Assembly (NCBI GenBank): GCA_033961575.1 | Contig: CM066727.1 | Span: 83,326,501-83,390,500 of the forward strand | Reading direction: 5' to 3' | Length of the DNA: 64,000 nucleotides | Source of the DNA: Aselliscus stoliczkanus | Taxonomy: Eukaryota > Chordata > Mammalia > Chiroptera > Hipposideridae | Shown: positions 34,310 through 45,880 of the stretch, in pieces | How positions within the stretch are numbered: position 1 is the first letter of the stretch | Layout of the letters: each line of letters begins with the position of its first letter | Notes under the pieces: generated by a model | The model's database searches: none | What the model was told of the DNA's origin: nothing | Seen by the model: only the letters and a program-made list of their open reading frames with translations | Position numbers and translations under genes: made by a program

Positions 34310-36632
34310 TTTCCATTTTTTATTGTGGTAAAATATGGATAACATAAAATTTTCCATCATAACTATTTTTAAGTGTACAGTTCAGTGGTATTAAGTGCAT
34401 TCACATTGTTGTGCAACCATCACCACCATCCATCTTCAGAACTTTTTTCATCCAGCAAAACTGAAACTCTAGACCCATTAAATAATAATTCTGTTTTCCC
34501 TCCTGCACCCTGTTTCCGACAATCACCAGTCTACTTTCTGTCTCAATGATTGTGACTAATCTAAGTACTTTATATAAGTGTAATTATACAGTATTTCTCT
34601 TTTGTGATTGGCTCGTTTCACTTAGCATGATGTCCTCAAGGTTCATCTATGCTATAGCATATATCAGAATTTCTTTGTGTTTTAGGCTGAATAATATCTC
34701 TTTGTATACTGTATATGCTACATTGTACAAAAACTGTTCCTTTAGCACTTAAAGGTTGTTGGTATGACAAAATTTACATTGTGTCTAAAATCATATACTA
34801 GTGATTCTTTAATGAATTAGTCTCTTAAATCATGTAGTAAACAAAGAGTGGGATTCATACTCTTGTTATAATAATACTAGTTGTTATAATTGTCCATGTA
34901 TTCACCTTCACTAAGATCTTTATTTCTTCATTTGGCTTGAGTTATTGTCTGGGTTCCTTTCATTTCAACCTGCAGGATTCTCTTTAGTATTTATTGCAGT
35001 GTAGGTCTTACAAACTTCATAAACTTGTGTTTGTCTAGGAATATCTTAATTTCTTACTCACTTTTGAAGGGAGTTTTGCCTGATATAGGATTCTTGGTAG
35101 ACAGATTTTTCTTTCAGCACCTAAAATATATCATCATACTGCCTTCTGATCTTCAAAGTTTCTGATGAGAAATCTGCTGATAATTTTATTGACAATCAAT
35201 GTATATGAGGAATAGCCTCTCTTTTCCTTCTTTCAAAATTCAGTTTTGTTTTTGGCTTTTCACAGTTTAATTATAATGTGTATAGTGTGGGTCTATTTGA
35301 TTTCATCCTACTTGGAGACTGTTAGGCTCTCCAAGTACATGTTTATATGCATGAGTTTCATTAAGTTTGTGGAATCTTCAGTCATTTTTTTCAAATATTC
35401 TCTCTGCCCCTTTCTCTCTCCTTTTGGGATTTCTACAATCCATATGTTGGTCTGTTTGATGGGGTTTCACGTACCTTTTAGGCCCTGTTTACTTTTCTTC
35501 AATCTTTCTCCTTTCTGTTTCAGTAAAGATCATTTCTATTTTTCTATCTTTAAGTTTGCTGATTCTTTTTTCTACCTGCTTGTCAATCTACCTTTAAATT
35601 CATATAGTGAAAGTTTTATTTCAGTTATTATAATTTTCAGCTCCAGAATTTAATATTGGTATATTTTCTAGGTTTTCTCTTTATTGATATTTCCATTTTA
35701 TTCATACACCATTTTCTTGACTTTTCCTATATCTTTCCATAGTTTTTTGAGTCCATTTAATAAATTATTTTAAAATTTTTGTCTTGTAGATCTGCCATCA
35801 GTCTTTTTCAACAAGTTTTTATTTATTTATTTTTCTTTTGAGTGAGTTATACTTTTCTTTTCTTTTCTTTGTTTTTTTTTTTTTGTATGTCTCAAAAAAT
35901 GTCTTTTTCTTAAAAACTGGAAATTTGAATCTAATTATATGGTGTTCCTAGAAAATAAAATTCTCCTCTTCCTCAAGTCTACTGTTTTTTTAGTTTTTTT
36001 TTTTGTCTTTTTGATTATTGTTGGTTGTAGGTTGTATCACTTCATCAGTCTGATCAGGATCAGACTGACTTGTAACTTAAAGTATTATCAGGTTTTTCCT
36101 GAGCCTGCTACTTTCTCTGGGCATGTGCAGTGACTTTCTAATTTCCCCCATATATAAATGGTTGCTTTTGAATGCCCTAGTCTTTAATATCTGGACCTTA
36201 AAAGGAGAAAAAGGACAAAATGTAGCGAGTGAAAAGTGTCTAGCCCTTCCAATAACCTGGAAGTCACTTTGGCCATAGGGGGAGAGGTTTGCAGTGAAGA
36301 CTGGTGGGGTACAACAATGGCCCTGCCTGATAAGAAACAGCAATCAACTATCAGAGCATTACCCTGATATTTGGAAGATTGGGTCCTATTTGACCACCCT
36401 GGCCCAATAAGCTGTGAGTGAACTGCTCTAGGAACACATGCAAGCTGCCTGCCACAAGATTGGGGGATAAAAATTGAATAGCCACTACTGCATGAGAACT
36501 GAAATGGACCAAAATGAATCATAATTTACCCTCCAAGCCTTCTCCTGAAAGTTGCAAACTTTCAATGGACTCCAAGTTCCAACATAGTTGCATTCTGTGT
36601 GCCTTACTCTGCCATCTTCCCAGAATCTTCTA
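34310..36632 (-). mobile_element. Older HAL1-type element, antisense, near full length
   Basis: In minus orientation the 5' end is TTCTGGGAAGATGGCAGAGT (ending at 36,632), followed by a short 5' region, ORF1 (35,000-35,900: reversed phrases CTTCTGATCTTCAAAGTTTC, GATGAGAAATCTGCTGATAA, TTTAATTATAATGTGTATAG, CTCTGCCCCTTTCTCTCTCC), then directly the L1-type 3' end (GTGTACAGTTCAGTGGTATT, CACATTGTTGTGCAACCATC). No ORF2 lies between, which fits HAL1. More diverged than the copies at 12-15.8 and 52.5-54.8 kb. The 135-codon + frame at 35,246-35,653 is its non-coding strand. Confidence 0.75.
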
Positions 36633-37261
36633 TTCAATATTATCTTGTATATATAATGTAAATATTAACTAGTAGGCACATTTAATACTTATTCTTTATA
36701 TTATGAAACTTTATAAAATATCATGACTTGAAAAATTTAGTAGGTAGTTCTTGCTTGATTGGAAATTAGTTATGCTCTTTGAGAAGTTATTTAGTGTAAC
36801 ATATTGTTGTCATTGATAGTTCCAAATAAAATGTATGGATGAAAATGTTTATATTCTTTGATGTCATTCTATATTATCAACCAGTTACGTTCTCCTGTAT
36901 TGTTTTGGAGAAATAATAATTATTTTAAAAAAGTAAATCTACATTGCTATTCATCCTGGGACACCCTATAAAGAATTGTGCACTATAATTACACAAAATT
37001 GCAAATAAACACCTGTAGCTACTCAAAAGGAAGCACCTCTTAGGATCCCCTAAGTTGTATTTCCCGAATGCTATATACCTTGTACTTTAACACATGTCAA
37101 ACATATTCTTTAGTTTGTTAAAGATCTGCAAAGTGTTTCTATTTTCCTTTTTTTTATTTTGCACAAAGAAGACAAACAGACACTGTAAAATTTGTGAAAA
37201 GTATTCCTGTAAATATAGAAAATATACAATATACTTGCTAGCAGTGTGGAGCTGATGTGGG

Positions 37262-37264
<3 letters not shown>
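36633..37264. other. Unassigned AT-rich intergenic sequence
   Basis: Nothing recognised before the AT array. Confidence 0.5.

Positions 37265-37319
<55 letters not shown>
37265..37319. repeat. (TA)n microsatellite
   Basis: About 55 bp of uninterrupted alternating AT. Confidence 0.98.
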
Positions 37320-37325
<6 letters not shown>

Positions 37326-37682
37326 AAGAATCATAGTTAAATAAATGATTGATAAAGACATCAATTACAAATAATAGAACTTACAGAGAATTGGTGTTAA
37401 AAAAGACAGTTGTACAATCTAAAATACTATGTTAAATATTTAAAATCATGATCATTTTCCACTTTATTATGGGCCATGATTTCATACAAGAAAGTTCCTT
37501 CTTCGGGGGAAAAATATTTTTAGTAATTTGTCTAGCTTTGCTTTACTGTTTACTCTTTACAGGTAACTATATGCTAGGTACGATGAAGGATAATAAAATG
37601 TTAATAGCATTCTGCTGCTTTGCAAAATAATATTTGTACATATCATTTTATATGTTTATCCAAATAATCCTTTCCTCTTCTA

Positions 37683-37683
<1 letters not shown>

Positions 37684-37719
<36 letters not shown>
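37684..37719. repeat. (TTA)n microsatellite
   Basis: About 12 units of TTA. A TA/TG-rich palindromic stretch (ATATATATGTA / TACATATATAT) follows at about 37,771-37,843. Confidence 0.95.
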
Positions 37720-37721
<2 letters not shown>

Positions 37722-37869
37722 TTTACAGATAAACTTCCTTGGATAGCTTTTTGGCTTTCTCAAGGTTAGCCATATATATATGTAAACATCATATATACAT
37801 ATATATGTATACATCTGAATACATATATATGTATATATAAACATCACCAGCGTAATTATATAAAAACTA

Positions 37870-38564
37870 TACAGAGGGTGCGAAAAAAAAGTATATGCGG
37901 CCTGCCGAGTGGCGCTTTGGTTAAGAGCTGGCTAGGGATGCCAGCGGACCCGGTTCGGATCCCACATATGAGTGCCAGTACAGTGCCCTCTACAGCTAAT
38001 ATGGTGAATGACAGCTCCACCTGGAGCTGGGCTGCTGTGAGTCCTAGGGGTCGGCATAGCTGCAGCGGGCTGCCATAGGCTACAGTGAGTGGCCGGCGAC
38101 CAGCATGAATGGCCAGCAGCTGGAGTGAGCTGCCAATAGCCTCCGTGAACGGCCATCCAGAGGCCAGCAACCGATATGCCTCACCCGAGTAGAGTGCAAT
38201 GATGATACCAACATGGGCCAGTGAAACAATGTCCTCCATAACTAAACTGAGGAACAAAAGGACAGCAACTTGTCTGGTCCCCTTCCCCGGTTCCCCAACG
38301 ATGCTCCCCTCCCCCAACTCCCCAATAAAAATCTTTAAAAAAAAAGTATACACAATTTAAGAAGGGAAAACTGTATTAAAATTGTAATAATCAATATATA
38401 ACGATAACAAAAGATAAATACTAGTCAACTTGACTTCTGCAATAATAAGAGGTGCTCAAAGTGGTTACCATCAGCATCCAGACACTTCTGAATATAGCAA
38501 ACTACTGCTTGGGCAATGATGACGAAAGTGTATACCTGTATATATATTTTTGGCACCCCCGGTA
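37870..38564 (+). mobile_element. Mariner-type MITE, split by a long SINE
   Basis: Left end CAGAGGGTGCGAAAAAAAAG at about 37,872 and right end TTTTTGGCACCCCCGGTATA near 38,545-38,564 are imperfect inverted repeats flanked by TA. Interior after the SINE: ACACAATTTAAGAAGGGAAA, AACGATAACAAAAGATAAAT, CTTCTGCAATAATAAGAGGT, CCAGACACTTCTGAATATAG. The element at 55,354-55,578 matches this interior in the opposite orientation. Without the SINE it is about 240 bp, too short for transposase, so it was mobilised by a full-length element elsewhere. Confidence 0.8.
37896..38337 (+). mobile_element. Long composite SINE (family-1 head, ~340-bp extra body)
   Basis: Head matches family 1 (CCTGCCGAGTGGCGCTTTGG, GATGCCAGCGGACCCGGTTC, GGATCCCACATATGAGTGCC). 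Where short copies end in CCCTC-poly(A), this one continues CCCTCTACAGCTAATATGGT into a GC-rich body with repeated GGCCAGCAG/GTGAGCTGCC-like phrases, and ends CCCCAATAAAAATCTTT plus poly(A). Target duplication AAAAAAAAGTATA at 37,883-37,895 and 38,338-38,350 brackets head and body together, so they inserted as one unit. A 165-codon antisense frame across it has no recognisable domain. Confidence 0.85.
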
Positions 38565-38569
38565 TATCT

Positions 38570-40465
38570 GTCCTCAAAATCAGAAACTAACATATAAGTC
38601 ATAAAGGGAAAATTTATAATCCTAAAGCATTAGTGATTCTATTAAAATTTAGATTTATCTGTGAGACAAAAGAACAAACCTACAAATCAGAACCCTCTGC
38701 CACAATTCCTAAATAATTCCAAAACCAGCAACATTGTCTCTGACTGTAAATAACTATGCAATACGTAGGTTTCTCCAGTGTTGCCAAAGTCACAATCAGA
38801 CCTCTTTATATATTTGTAAAATAGAAAAGTATAAAGACAAGTGTGTATCCCTGGAGAACTGAAACATTTTACAGATAACCAAGATTTGTGTGTCCAGTGC
38901 TCTTAGGGTTTTTCTTCATGTGAAGTTCTGTCACTTTACTTCAGCCTCCTATGGCTTTTTATTAAGCTAACATATATCTGTTGGAAGTCAGCTTGGCTTG
39001 TCTAGCAGCTGTCACTTTGCAGCAATCAATGACCATGTTTTATTGCTTTAGGTTCTTTTTCCTTGGAACCATTATCTCTAAATTCAACCTTCAGAAAAAA
39101 ATCCTTTAGGTCTCTTTACAGAACATTATGTTATTGAAATTAACTGAGGAGTAGCAAAATAAAACCTAAAACTGTCCATCTCCGACCAATATGGGATTAT
39201 ATGGCAAAAGTGAACTAAATGTCAATGAATAACACTGATAGATAGAAATATTATTATACATGGGGTTTATTTTGTCAATAAATTCATGTGGTCATACAAA
39301 TTATAATATTTTTGCAAAACAATATTCAATTCCAATTTGGAGAACAGTCATTAAAACATGAAAATGTTCAACTGATTGCTTTCATAAATAGCATAATATA
39401 GTAGCATGCCAGTATTGCATGCATTTTTTAAAGATGGACCAGTAATTTCTTGGAGGTGTTGGTTCATCAGTTTGGATTTGCCAGATATCTGTACTGGGGT
39501 GAGTTCATTCGGGGTTCATAGCCCCAACATCAGCTTTGCAAGATTAGAAATTCAGTCTCATTTGTTACTTTGGAGTTAGTGAATTGCTTAGGCTTTGGTT
39601 TGTATAAACAAAATCTTATACATATATTTATATCTGTATCTATGTCTATGCCCTCTCTCTATCTCTTTCTAGATCTCTGTCTATCATAACATCAAATTTT
39701 AGTGTATAGCAGACGTATAAATTTCATGGGTCAAGGATACCCTTGAAAATGTATCAGGGATCACTCTACCTGGTAGCAAAGTGTCTGCATGGCCAAATCA
39801 GATTATTTAGTGGGTATGGAGTCAGTAATAGGAATAACATAGATTAGACAGACACTTGAGGCCATGAGAAGCTTAATAAATCATCCTGTCTGCCAAGTAT
39901 GAAATTCCTCTTGGTTTTTCATATTACTCACATCTGCCCTGTATAGTGCTATGTAAACACAATAGGGTCTTGACAATGAGCTTCGCTTTCCAGATTTCAC
40001 AAAGACATCCTTCTTTAGAAACACATTTTTTTCTAAGTCATTTTAATATTAATGAGTCAGCTGTAGGATTTTGTATTCACATGAATCAGCATCAGATATG
40101 CCTCCTTATTTATTCCACTCACATATTTCTTGATTTTCTCTAGTACATGCTTATATTTACAGCATTAGGCCTATTGTGTTCTATAGACTAAGTTCTTTTT
40201 ATTCCTATTTCCATTTTTCTAGTCAATGAATATAAATTATACCAGATTAACCAGGCTACATTTGGAATTCAGATGGCTTAGAGGTATTATGCTTATATCC
40301 ATCATTGTTTTACATGTTACCTCTGGAATAAAAATAAAGAAAGAACAAGGAATAAATTTATATTAAAGTATGTTAAAAAACCAATATCCATGACATTCTT
40401 TCATAGATATCATTGTGTGAAGTATTGAACAATATGATAATATGTCTACAAAAATTGGCTGAAAT
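38570..40465. other. Unassigned intergenic sequence
   Basis: No gene or known repeat recognised. A diverged TCTA/CTCT low-complexity patch lies at about 39,625-39,685. Confidence 0.5.
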
Positions 40466-40469
40466 TTTT

Positions 40470-40889
40470 GCCCTTTCTGACCTTTTGCAATATGACTGAG
40501 CTTTTCCTATAAAATAGTTGAATTCTATTAGCCACATTCTTGAATTTGGACACACCTTGTGGCTTGATTTTAAAAAAATGACACTGTGGCAATTCTGAGC
40601 ATAGGCCTCAAAGTTCCATTCACAATTTTGCTCTCCCATTTGAAAACTTGCCCAGTCGCCATGTGAAGAACTCTGGTCCAGTCAGTTGGATCATGAAAGA
40701 CTTGTGGTCCAATTGCTCTCATTTTTCCAGCTGACAGCGAGCCAACCCCCAAAACAGAGCTCAAATGAATTAGCTCATCTGAGGCGGAAAGAGCAGTCCA
40801 GCTGAACCCAGCTAAAACTGCTGACTTACAGTTAGGAGCCAAATAAATGGTTGTTGTTTTAAGCCACTGAGTTTGATGTGGTTTATTAT
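40470..40889 (+). mobile_element. MaLR/MLT1-like LTR, older copy
   Basis: Diverged block with GACACTGTGGCAATTCTGAG, CTCCCATTTGAAAACTTGCC, GCCATGTGAAGAACTCTGG, AATAAATGGTTGTTGTTTTA and AGCCACTGAGTTTGATGTGG, which fits an ancient MaLR-type LTR with its AATAAA and GTTTTAAGCCACT end. The exact subfamily is not determined. The next LTR begins right at its end. Confidence 0.5.
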
Positions 40890-41344
40890 TGTCATGAGTT
40901 GAATTTTAACCCTGCCTCCATTCATATGTTGAAATCCTAACCCTCAGCATATGACCTAATTTGGAAATAGAACCATTGCTGATGTTATTAGTTAAGGTTA
41001 GATGAGGTCATACTGGAGGAGAAGGGCCCGAATACAATAATCCAGTATGACTTCTGTCCTTATAAAAAAGGGAAATGTAGACACACACACATACAAGGAC
41101 AGTACCAAGAGAACATGAAAGCAGAGATTGGAGTGATCCTTCTACAAGTAAAGGAACACCAAATATTGGCCACACATCACCAGAAACTAGGGGACAGGCA
41201 TGGAACAGATTCTGTGTCACAGCCCTCAGAAAGAACCAAACCTGCTGACACTTTGATCTTGAGTCTCTAGTCTCCAGAACTGAGACAATAAAGTTCTGTT
41301 GTTTAAGCCATTCAGTGGGTGATATTCAGCCAAGCTTAACTAAT
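40890..41344 (+). mobile_element. MLT1-type solo LTR (MaLR)
   Basis: Strong pattern match: CATTCATATGTTGAAATCCT, TTTGGAAATAGAACCATTGC, AGATGAGGTCATACTGGA, CCAGTATGACTTCTGTCCTT, GGAACAGATTCTGTGTCACA, CCTGCTGACACTTTGATCTT, CTCCAGAACTGAGACAATAA and GTTGTTTAAGCCATTCAGT, in the order of an MLT1 LTR. Only the LTR is present, with no internal sequence. Confidence 0.85.
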
Positions 41345-42982
41345 TTAAGCCATGTAGTTATCACTCAGGAAATATACGATAAGACCTTTGTCCTCAAGAT
41401 GTCTGTATGTATTTCAAAATCAGATCCTATTCAGAAAATTAAAACCACCATGTGCTATCTTATATTGCTGGTGTCAATGAACAACGATGGCCATGCATTA
41501 TGCCTTTATTTAATAGAGGGATGATTGGCTGTATGAGTATATGTTGTGCATATAGAGGAAGATGTTTGCATGTCTGTACCTTCAAGAACAGACATACTAT
41601 GAAAAGCTGGAAGAGAACAGACGAAAGGGTTGATAGAAAGGTTCATCAGCTCAAATGAAGAGAGGTTTATGGGAATCCCATAAGACAAATCAGATCAGTT
41701 TAGTGTGGATCATATTATGGAATTATAAAAAATGAATATACAGTATATAGGTAGGGAGGAAGGGGTCAAGACACTACAAAGCCTAGTCACACCATTTGGA
41801 CATTACTTATGAATACTGAACAATTATAAAAAACTTTTATGCATGGGAACGTCTATCCATGCAAAAAAGTTCAAGTTGTGGGTAAAAATGTATGGGAGTG
41901 GTAGAGAACAGAGGAAGAAAGACAACTTAGATGCTACTCTTCATATTCTTGCTGTTGAAGTCCTGAGCAAAAATGATGGCAACTTATGAAAAGGAAGGGC
42001 TAACATAAATATTCATTAAAAAAAATATGTGCAAGGCTTGATAAGTAATAAATGTGTTTTCACCCTCGTCATGTATTTGAATTTTGTTACCTTTGATAAA
42101 AAGGAGGAGGAGGAGGTATTTGAACTGTGTCCTGGTTTCCTGGGAAGATTTAAAGTTTGGATTTTAATTATTCTGTGTTAAAGGGTTTACAGAATATGTG
42201 AATGTAAATATCCTGCCTTTAGTAAGCATAGGCTGAAAAGGGAAGTCACAATTGATTATGATATTTGTAAGCCTTTTAATTCAACTGAGGGAACTGTTTC
42301 CCTCAGGCATTCAAAGTTGAGGAGAGTTCATCCTGAAATCGGCATCAGAATTTAGGTCACCACTGCTCATGTGTTCTTGTCCAAGCAAGATGGCATCCTG
42401 AGCAGCCAGGCACCTTCTTGTATATTATAAACTATGGGACCTACCAGCATTGTTCATGAGAATTCTAAATAGCTTAAAACAAATAGGTATTATGTTATCA
42501 TAACCTGGGAAAACATGCAAATATTTACCAATCAGAAAAGTAGCTTTATCATAAATCAGCATTTACCTTTTGTAGTGTGGAAAATAATGGGAAGAGCAAT
42601 TGATTTTGAATGTCTCTCAAAGTTGAGAGTCACATCTATTTTGTATTTTACCTCAGTTTTCACCCAGTCTGAAGGATGCCTTCCATTCTTTCGCAAATAG
42701 CTTCTGAAGCCCTCCAAAGTTAATTGAATACAGAATAAGCAATGTGATCTTGAGCCATTCTTTCAAACGTAATTTTAGAAAATCAACTATATTTATGTTA
42801 TGCAGTAGGAAACATTCTAGCACAATCTTAATTTCACCTTATCAGTATATCTCAAAAATGGTTTGGATCTTGCTAGATACCCACTTCTCAACAGTAATGA
42901 GTTAAGAAAAAGACACACAGCACAGCTGGAGAAACTAAACACCTTGTTCAAACAAACTGACTTTAAAAATAAAGCATGAATA

Positions 42983-42984
<2 letters not shown>

Positions 42985-43037
<53 letters not shown>
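42985..43037. repeat. (AT)n microsatellite, first of a pair
   Basis: About 53 bp of uninterrupted AT, 333 bp upstream of a second array of similar length. Confidence 0.98.
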
Positions 43038-43038
<1 letters not shown>

Positions 43039-43367
43039 TGAGAATTCCAAGAGGAGTGATTTTCCCAGAAATAAGAGGTGAAACTCCAAGAGATGTAAAG
43101 ATTTCCAAAGAAAAAGAGCAGAAAACAGTATATGTAGGGTCAGAAAGAAGTATTAGCAAAGGAAAACATAAACTGATATTTTAAAATCAGAATATGTTGC
43201 CAAATATTATGGCAGGCTGATCTGGAATTATTCATATATTATAAATTTTAAGACAAAGAGATTCGTATTATTAAAGCTTTCTAGGTTCACAATTCTCATA
43301 CATCAGAACTTAGAAGAATATAGGCATATGAGATGAGATGTTCTGTCAAAAACTCATTTATGGGGAG

Positions 43368-43369
<2 letters not shown>

Positions 43370-43426
<57 letters not shown>
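43370..43426. repeat. (AT)n microsatellite, second of a pair
   Basis: About 57 bp of uninterrupted AT. Confidence 0.98.
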
Positions 43427-43429
<3 letters not shown>

Positions 43430-45352
43430 TATGCCAAGTTGCATATACATATAATATACATATAATAGTGATGATCTTTTCGGATTTTTTTTTTAATTGC
43501 AAAGCCCCCAAAGAAATCCTTTGAATTTAATCCAAATTTGCATAAGTAGCACATGTGTGTTTGTTATACATAATGCTTTCTGTTTTTAACATATATAAAG
43601 TTAGGTTTTAAAATGCTTCAGAATAGTATCAACCCATGTCATTTGTTATCACTAGTGCTGAATTTTTTTATCGTGATTCACACGTACTGCGTGCTCTGAA
43701 AGAAAGCATTTCATAGCAAGTCATTTATCCCATACATTTTGTATATATCAATCTCTAATGGAAAGCAGATTTCATGGTTAATAAGCTATGAATAAAGATT
43801 TTTGATTGTAACTGTTACTATTCTGAATTAGGAGGAAATAAAAATTGAACTGCAGATATTAAAACAACTATAGATTTTAGTTTAAATCAAATCTATTCAT
43901 CATTGTAGCATAAATAATATGAAAAATATTCTGATGGATATTCATGAACGTGCTTTTAAAACAACTAATTTTCTCTTGAATTTATGGGAGTTTATGAAAA
44001 TATAATCAAATATTTTATCTCTCTGCTGAAAGCATATGATCCGTACAGCTTTCTTTCACTGGCTTATAAAAACAAGAGTTTAGATGGGATCTCTTGGTGA
44101 TAAATTGGACATGTGTTGTGCAACTGGACAATAAGATATGAAAGATAAATTGGTGATCAAGTGAAATATGTAATTTTAGTAACAAAGATCCAATTATGAG
44201 TATCTTCTGTCTGTCATATCCTATCTCTGACAAGTTTATTTGAAAATACAACACAAGTTGTGGGTGTTCTTTTTTTTTTTTTTTTTGTATTGATATGAGG
44301 TAAAGAAAATGATGGTACTAGTATCCTGAAAGGATACCTGTTCCTATCCAAAAGTTTAAATATTTAAGTGATACAGTGAAGTATCACTGTGTCCATAAAG
44401 TGTTTGTGAAATAAACAATTAATTTTCAATTGAGTCATGCTACCGATTTTCAACTACATTTTTTTCTTTTTAATGAGTTTAATACCTGTTTCCCCCCCAA
44501 AAAAATAGATTTTACAAACGTAGATGATGATCAAGACAGCAAGAACCTGTATTTTAATATTCACGTTATTTTTACATTATTGTTTTTGTATCAACATCTC
44601 ATTGCCAAAATCATGCAGAGCAATGAGGTCATCAAGCTTGTCATTTACCAAATTAAAAAAAATTGGAAAATAGCTTCACTTTCCATGTGGCTTTGGCAAG
44701 GAAACCTGAATAATTTGTGGTATTTTGTGCCAGTAACAATTTTAGAGCTGGATTCACATCAAGACCATTAAATTTCATAAAAATGAAGAACTGATTCTCT
44801 AGTCTTTCTTTCTGTGTTGTAGCTTTCAGTTAGACTTTTAGAAATGACAGCTTGGATGCCACAACACACAGCTGAATGTTCCCCTATTACAAAAGTCTCA
44901 AACATGTGTTGAAATTTGGCTGAATTAGAAAACTAAATATGCCTACAGTTAAACATCTTGAACCCTTTTTGTACTGAGCTTTTGGCATTTAATTTTGATA
45001 GCTCTGTCACATGCCAATTTCTAACTATGACTACAGAAATTTTCATTTATCAACATTATACAATTCAATTTTTTACACATTTTATTCATTAGGTTATTGA
45101 TTATTTCATTAATTTTTCTAAGCCTATGAACGCCAGGACATATGGATAGTTTTGTGGGTTATAATTAGCTTTTATCTTTGACTAGATATGTTTGTTTTTG
45201 AATAGAAACAAACCCTACCTGCTGATTTTTAACTCATAATGATTATTTGTCCTTATTATTTGTGCTTTGAAAGACTATCATTTGCCAAGGCTCAAACTTT
45301 GAAGTAAATCTTCCACTCTCTGGTTGCTATTCTTTTACGAAAGAAGAGCCTT

Positions 45353-45393
45353 AAGGGCCGGCCGAGTGGCACAATGGTTAAGCGCTGGCTTGG
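45353..45393 (+). mobile_element. 3'-truncated SINE (family 1), 41 nt, with target duplication
   Basis: Only the 5' head (AAGGGCCGGCCGAGTGGCAC, AATGGTTAAGCGCTGGCTTGG) is present, with no B box, no CCCTC and no poly(A). It is bracketed by the perfect 14-bp repeat GAAAGAAGAGCCTT at 45,339-45,352 and 45,394-45,407. The full SINE continues GGCTTGGGAAGCC, so GGGAA at the break is shared between element and target. Confidence 0.88.
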
Positions 45394-45459
45394 GAAAGAA
45401 GAGCCTTGGAAAGGATAGTAAGGGATAAATTACCATAACATTTTAAAATTCCAATATAC

Positions 45460-45578
45460 TTGGGCCGGCCGAGTGGCGCGGTGGTTAAGTGCTGGCTTCT
45501 GAAGCCAGCGGCCCCGGTTCGGGTCCCACTTATGAGGGCCGGTGACACTGCCCTCAAAAAAACAAAAAACAATAAAAA
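45460..45578 (+). mobile_element. Short tRNA-derived SINE (family 1)
   Basis: TTGGGCCGGCCGAGTGGCGC, GCTTCTGAAGCCAGCGGCC, GGTTCGGGTCCCACTTATG, CACTGCCCTC and an A-rich tail. Target duplication AAAATTCCAATATAC at 45,445-45,459 and 45,579-45,593. It sits about 50 bp from the truncated SINE. Confidence 0.95.
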
Positions 45579-45746
45579 AAAATTCCAATATACACTTTTT
45601 TCAAAGGGTTTTAAATATTTCTTTCAGTAAAACTAAGATAATTTAATAATTTATATATTTAACCTTAAATAATACTATATTATGTTTTTGATCTTTTTTA
45701 TATGTATATATGTCATCAAACTTTATTGTAAGTTCCTCGAGTACAA

Positions 45747-45880
45747 TTTTTTTGTTTGTTTGTTTGTTTTTTACCTGAGCCATCCTGCCACCTGTTGGCA
45801 GCTCAGCAGCAGCTCAGCTTGGGCTGGGCATTGAACTGCTGCTGCTCAGAGCTCAGCTCGCACTCTTGAGCCAGCCCTAT
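45747..45880 (-). mobile_element. tRNA-derived SINE (family 2), antisense, head missing
   Basis: T-rich tail with TTTG units, CTGAGCCATCCTGCCACCTG, GGCAGCTCAGCAGCAGCTCA, GAGCTCAGCTCGCACTCTTG, then only CCAGCCC. The A-box part that should follow is absent, so the copy is 5'-truncated or deleted there. No target duplication found. Confidence 0.8.

Larger units (their letters stand above)
41345..45338. other. Unassigned intergenic sequence with paired AT arrays
   Basis: Apart from the two AT arrays (42,985-43,037 and 43,370-43,426) I recognise no repeat or gene. The 113-codon frame at 44,430-44,771 has no motif, no Kozak-like context and AT-driven composition. Confidence 0.5.

Noticed and set aside
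35246..35653. 135-codon membrane-like ORF
   Set aside because: Non-coding strand of HAL1 ORF1.
37856..38353. 165-codon antisense ORF, the longest in the window
   Set aside because: Lies wholly over the composite SINE and its poly(A); composition-driven, no domain.
44430..44771. 113-codon ORF
   Set aside because: No motif, AT-driven composition, unassigned region.
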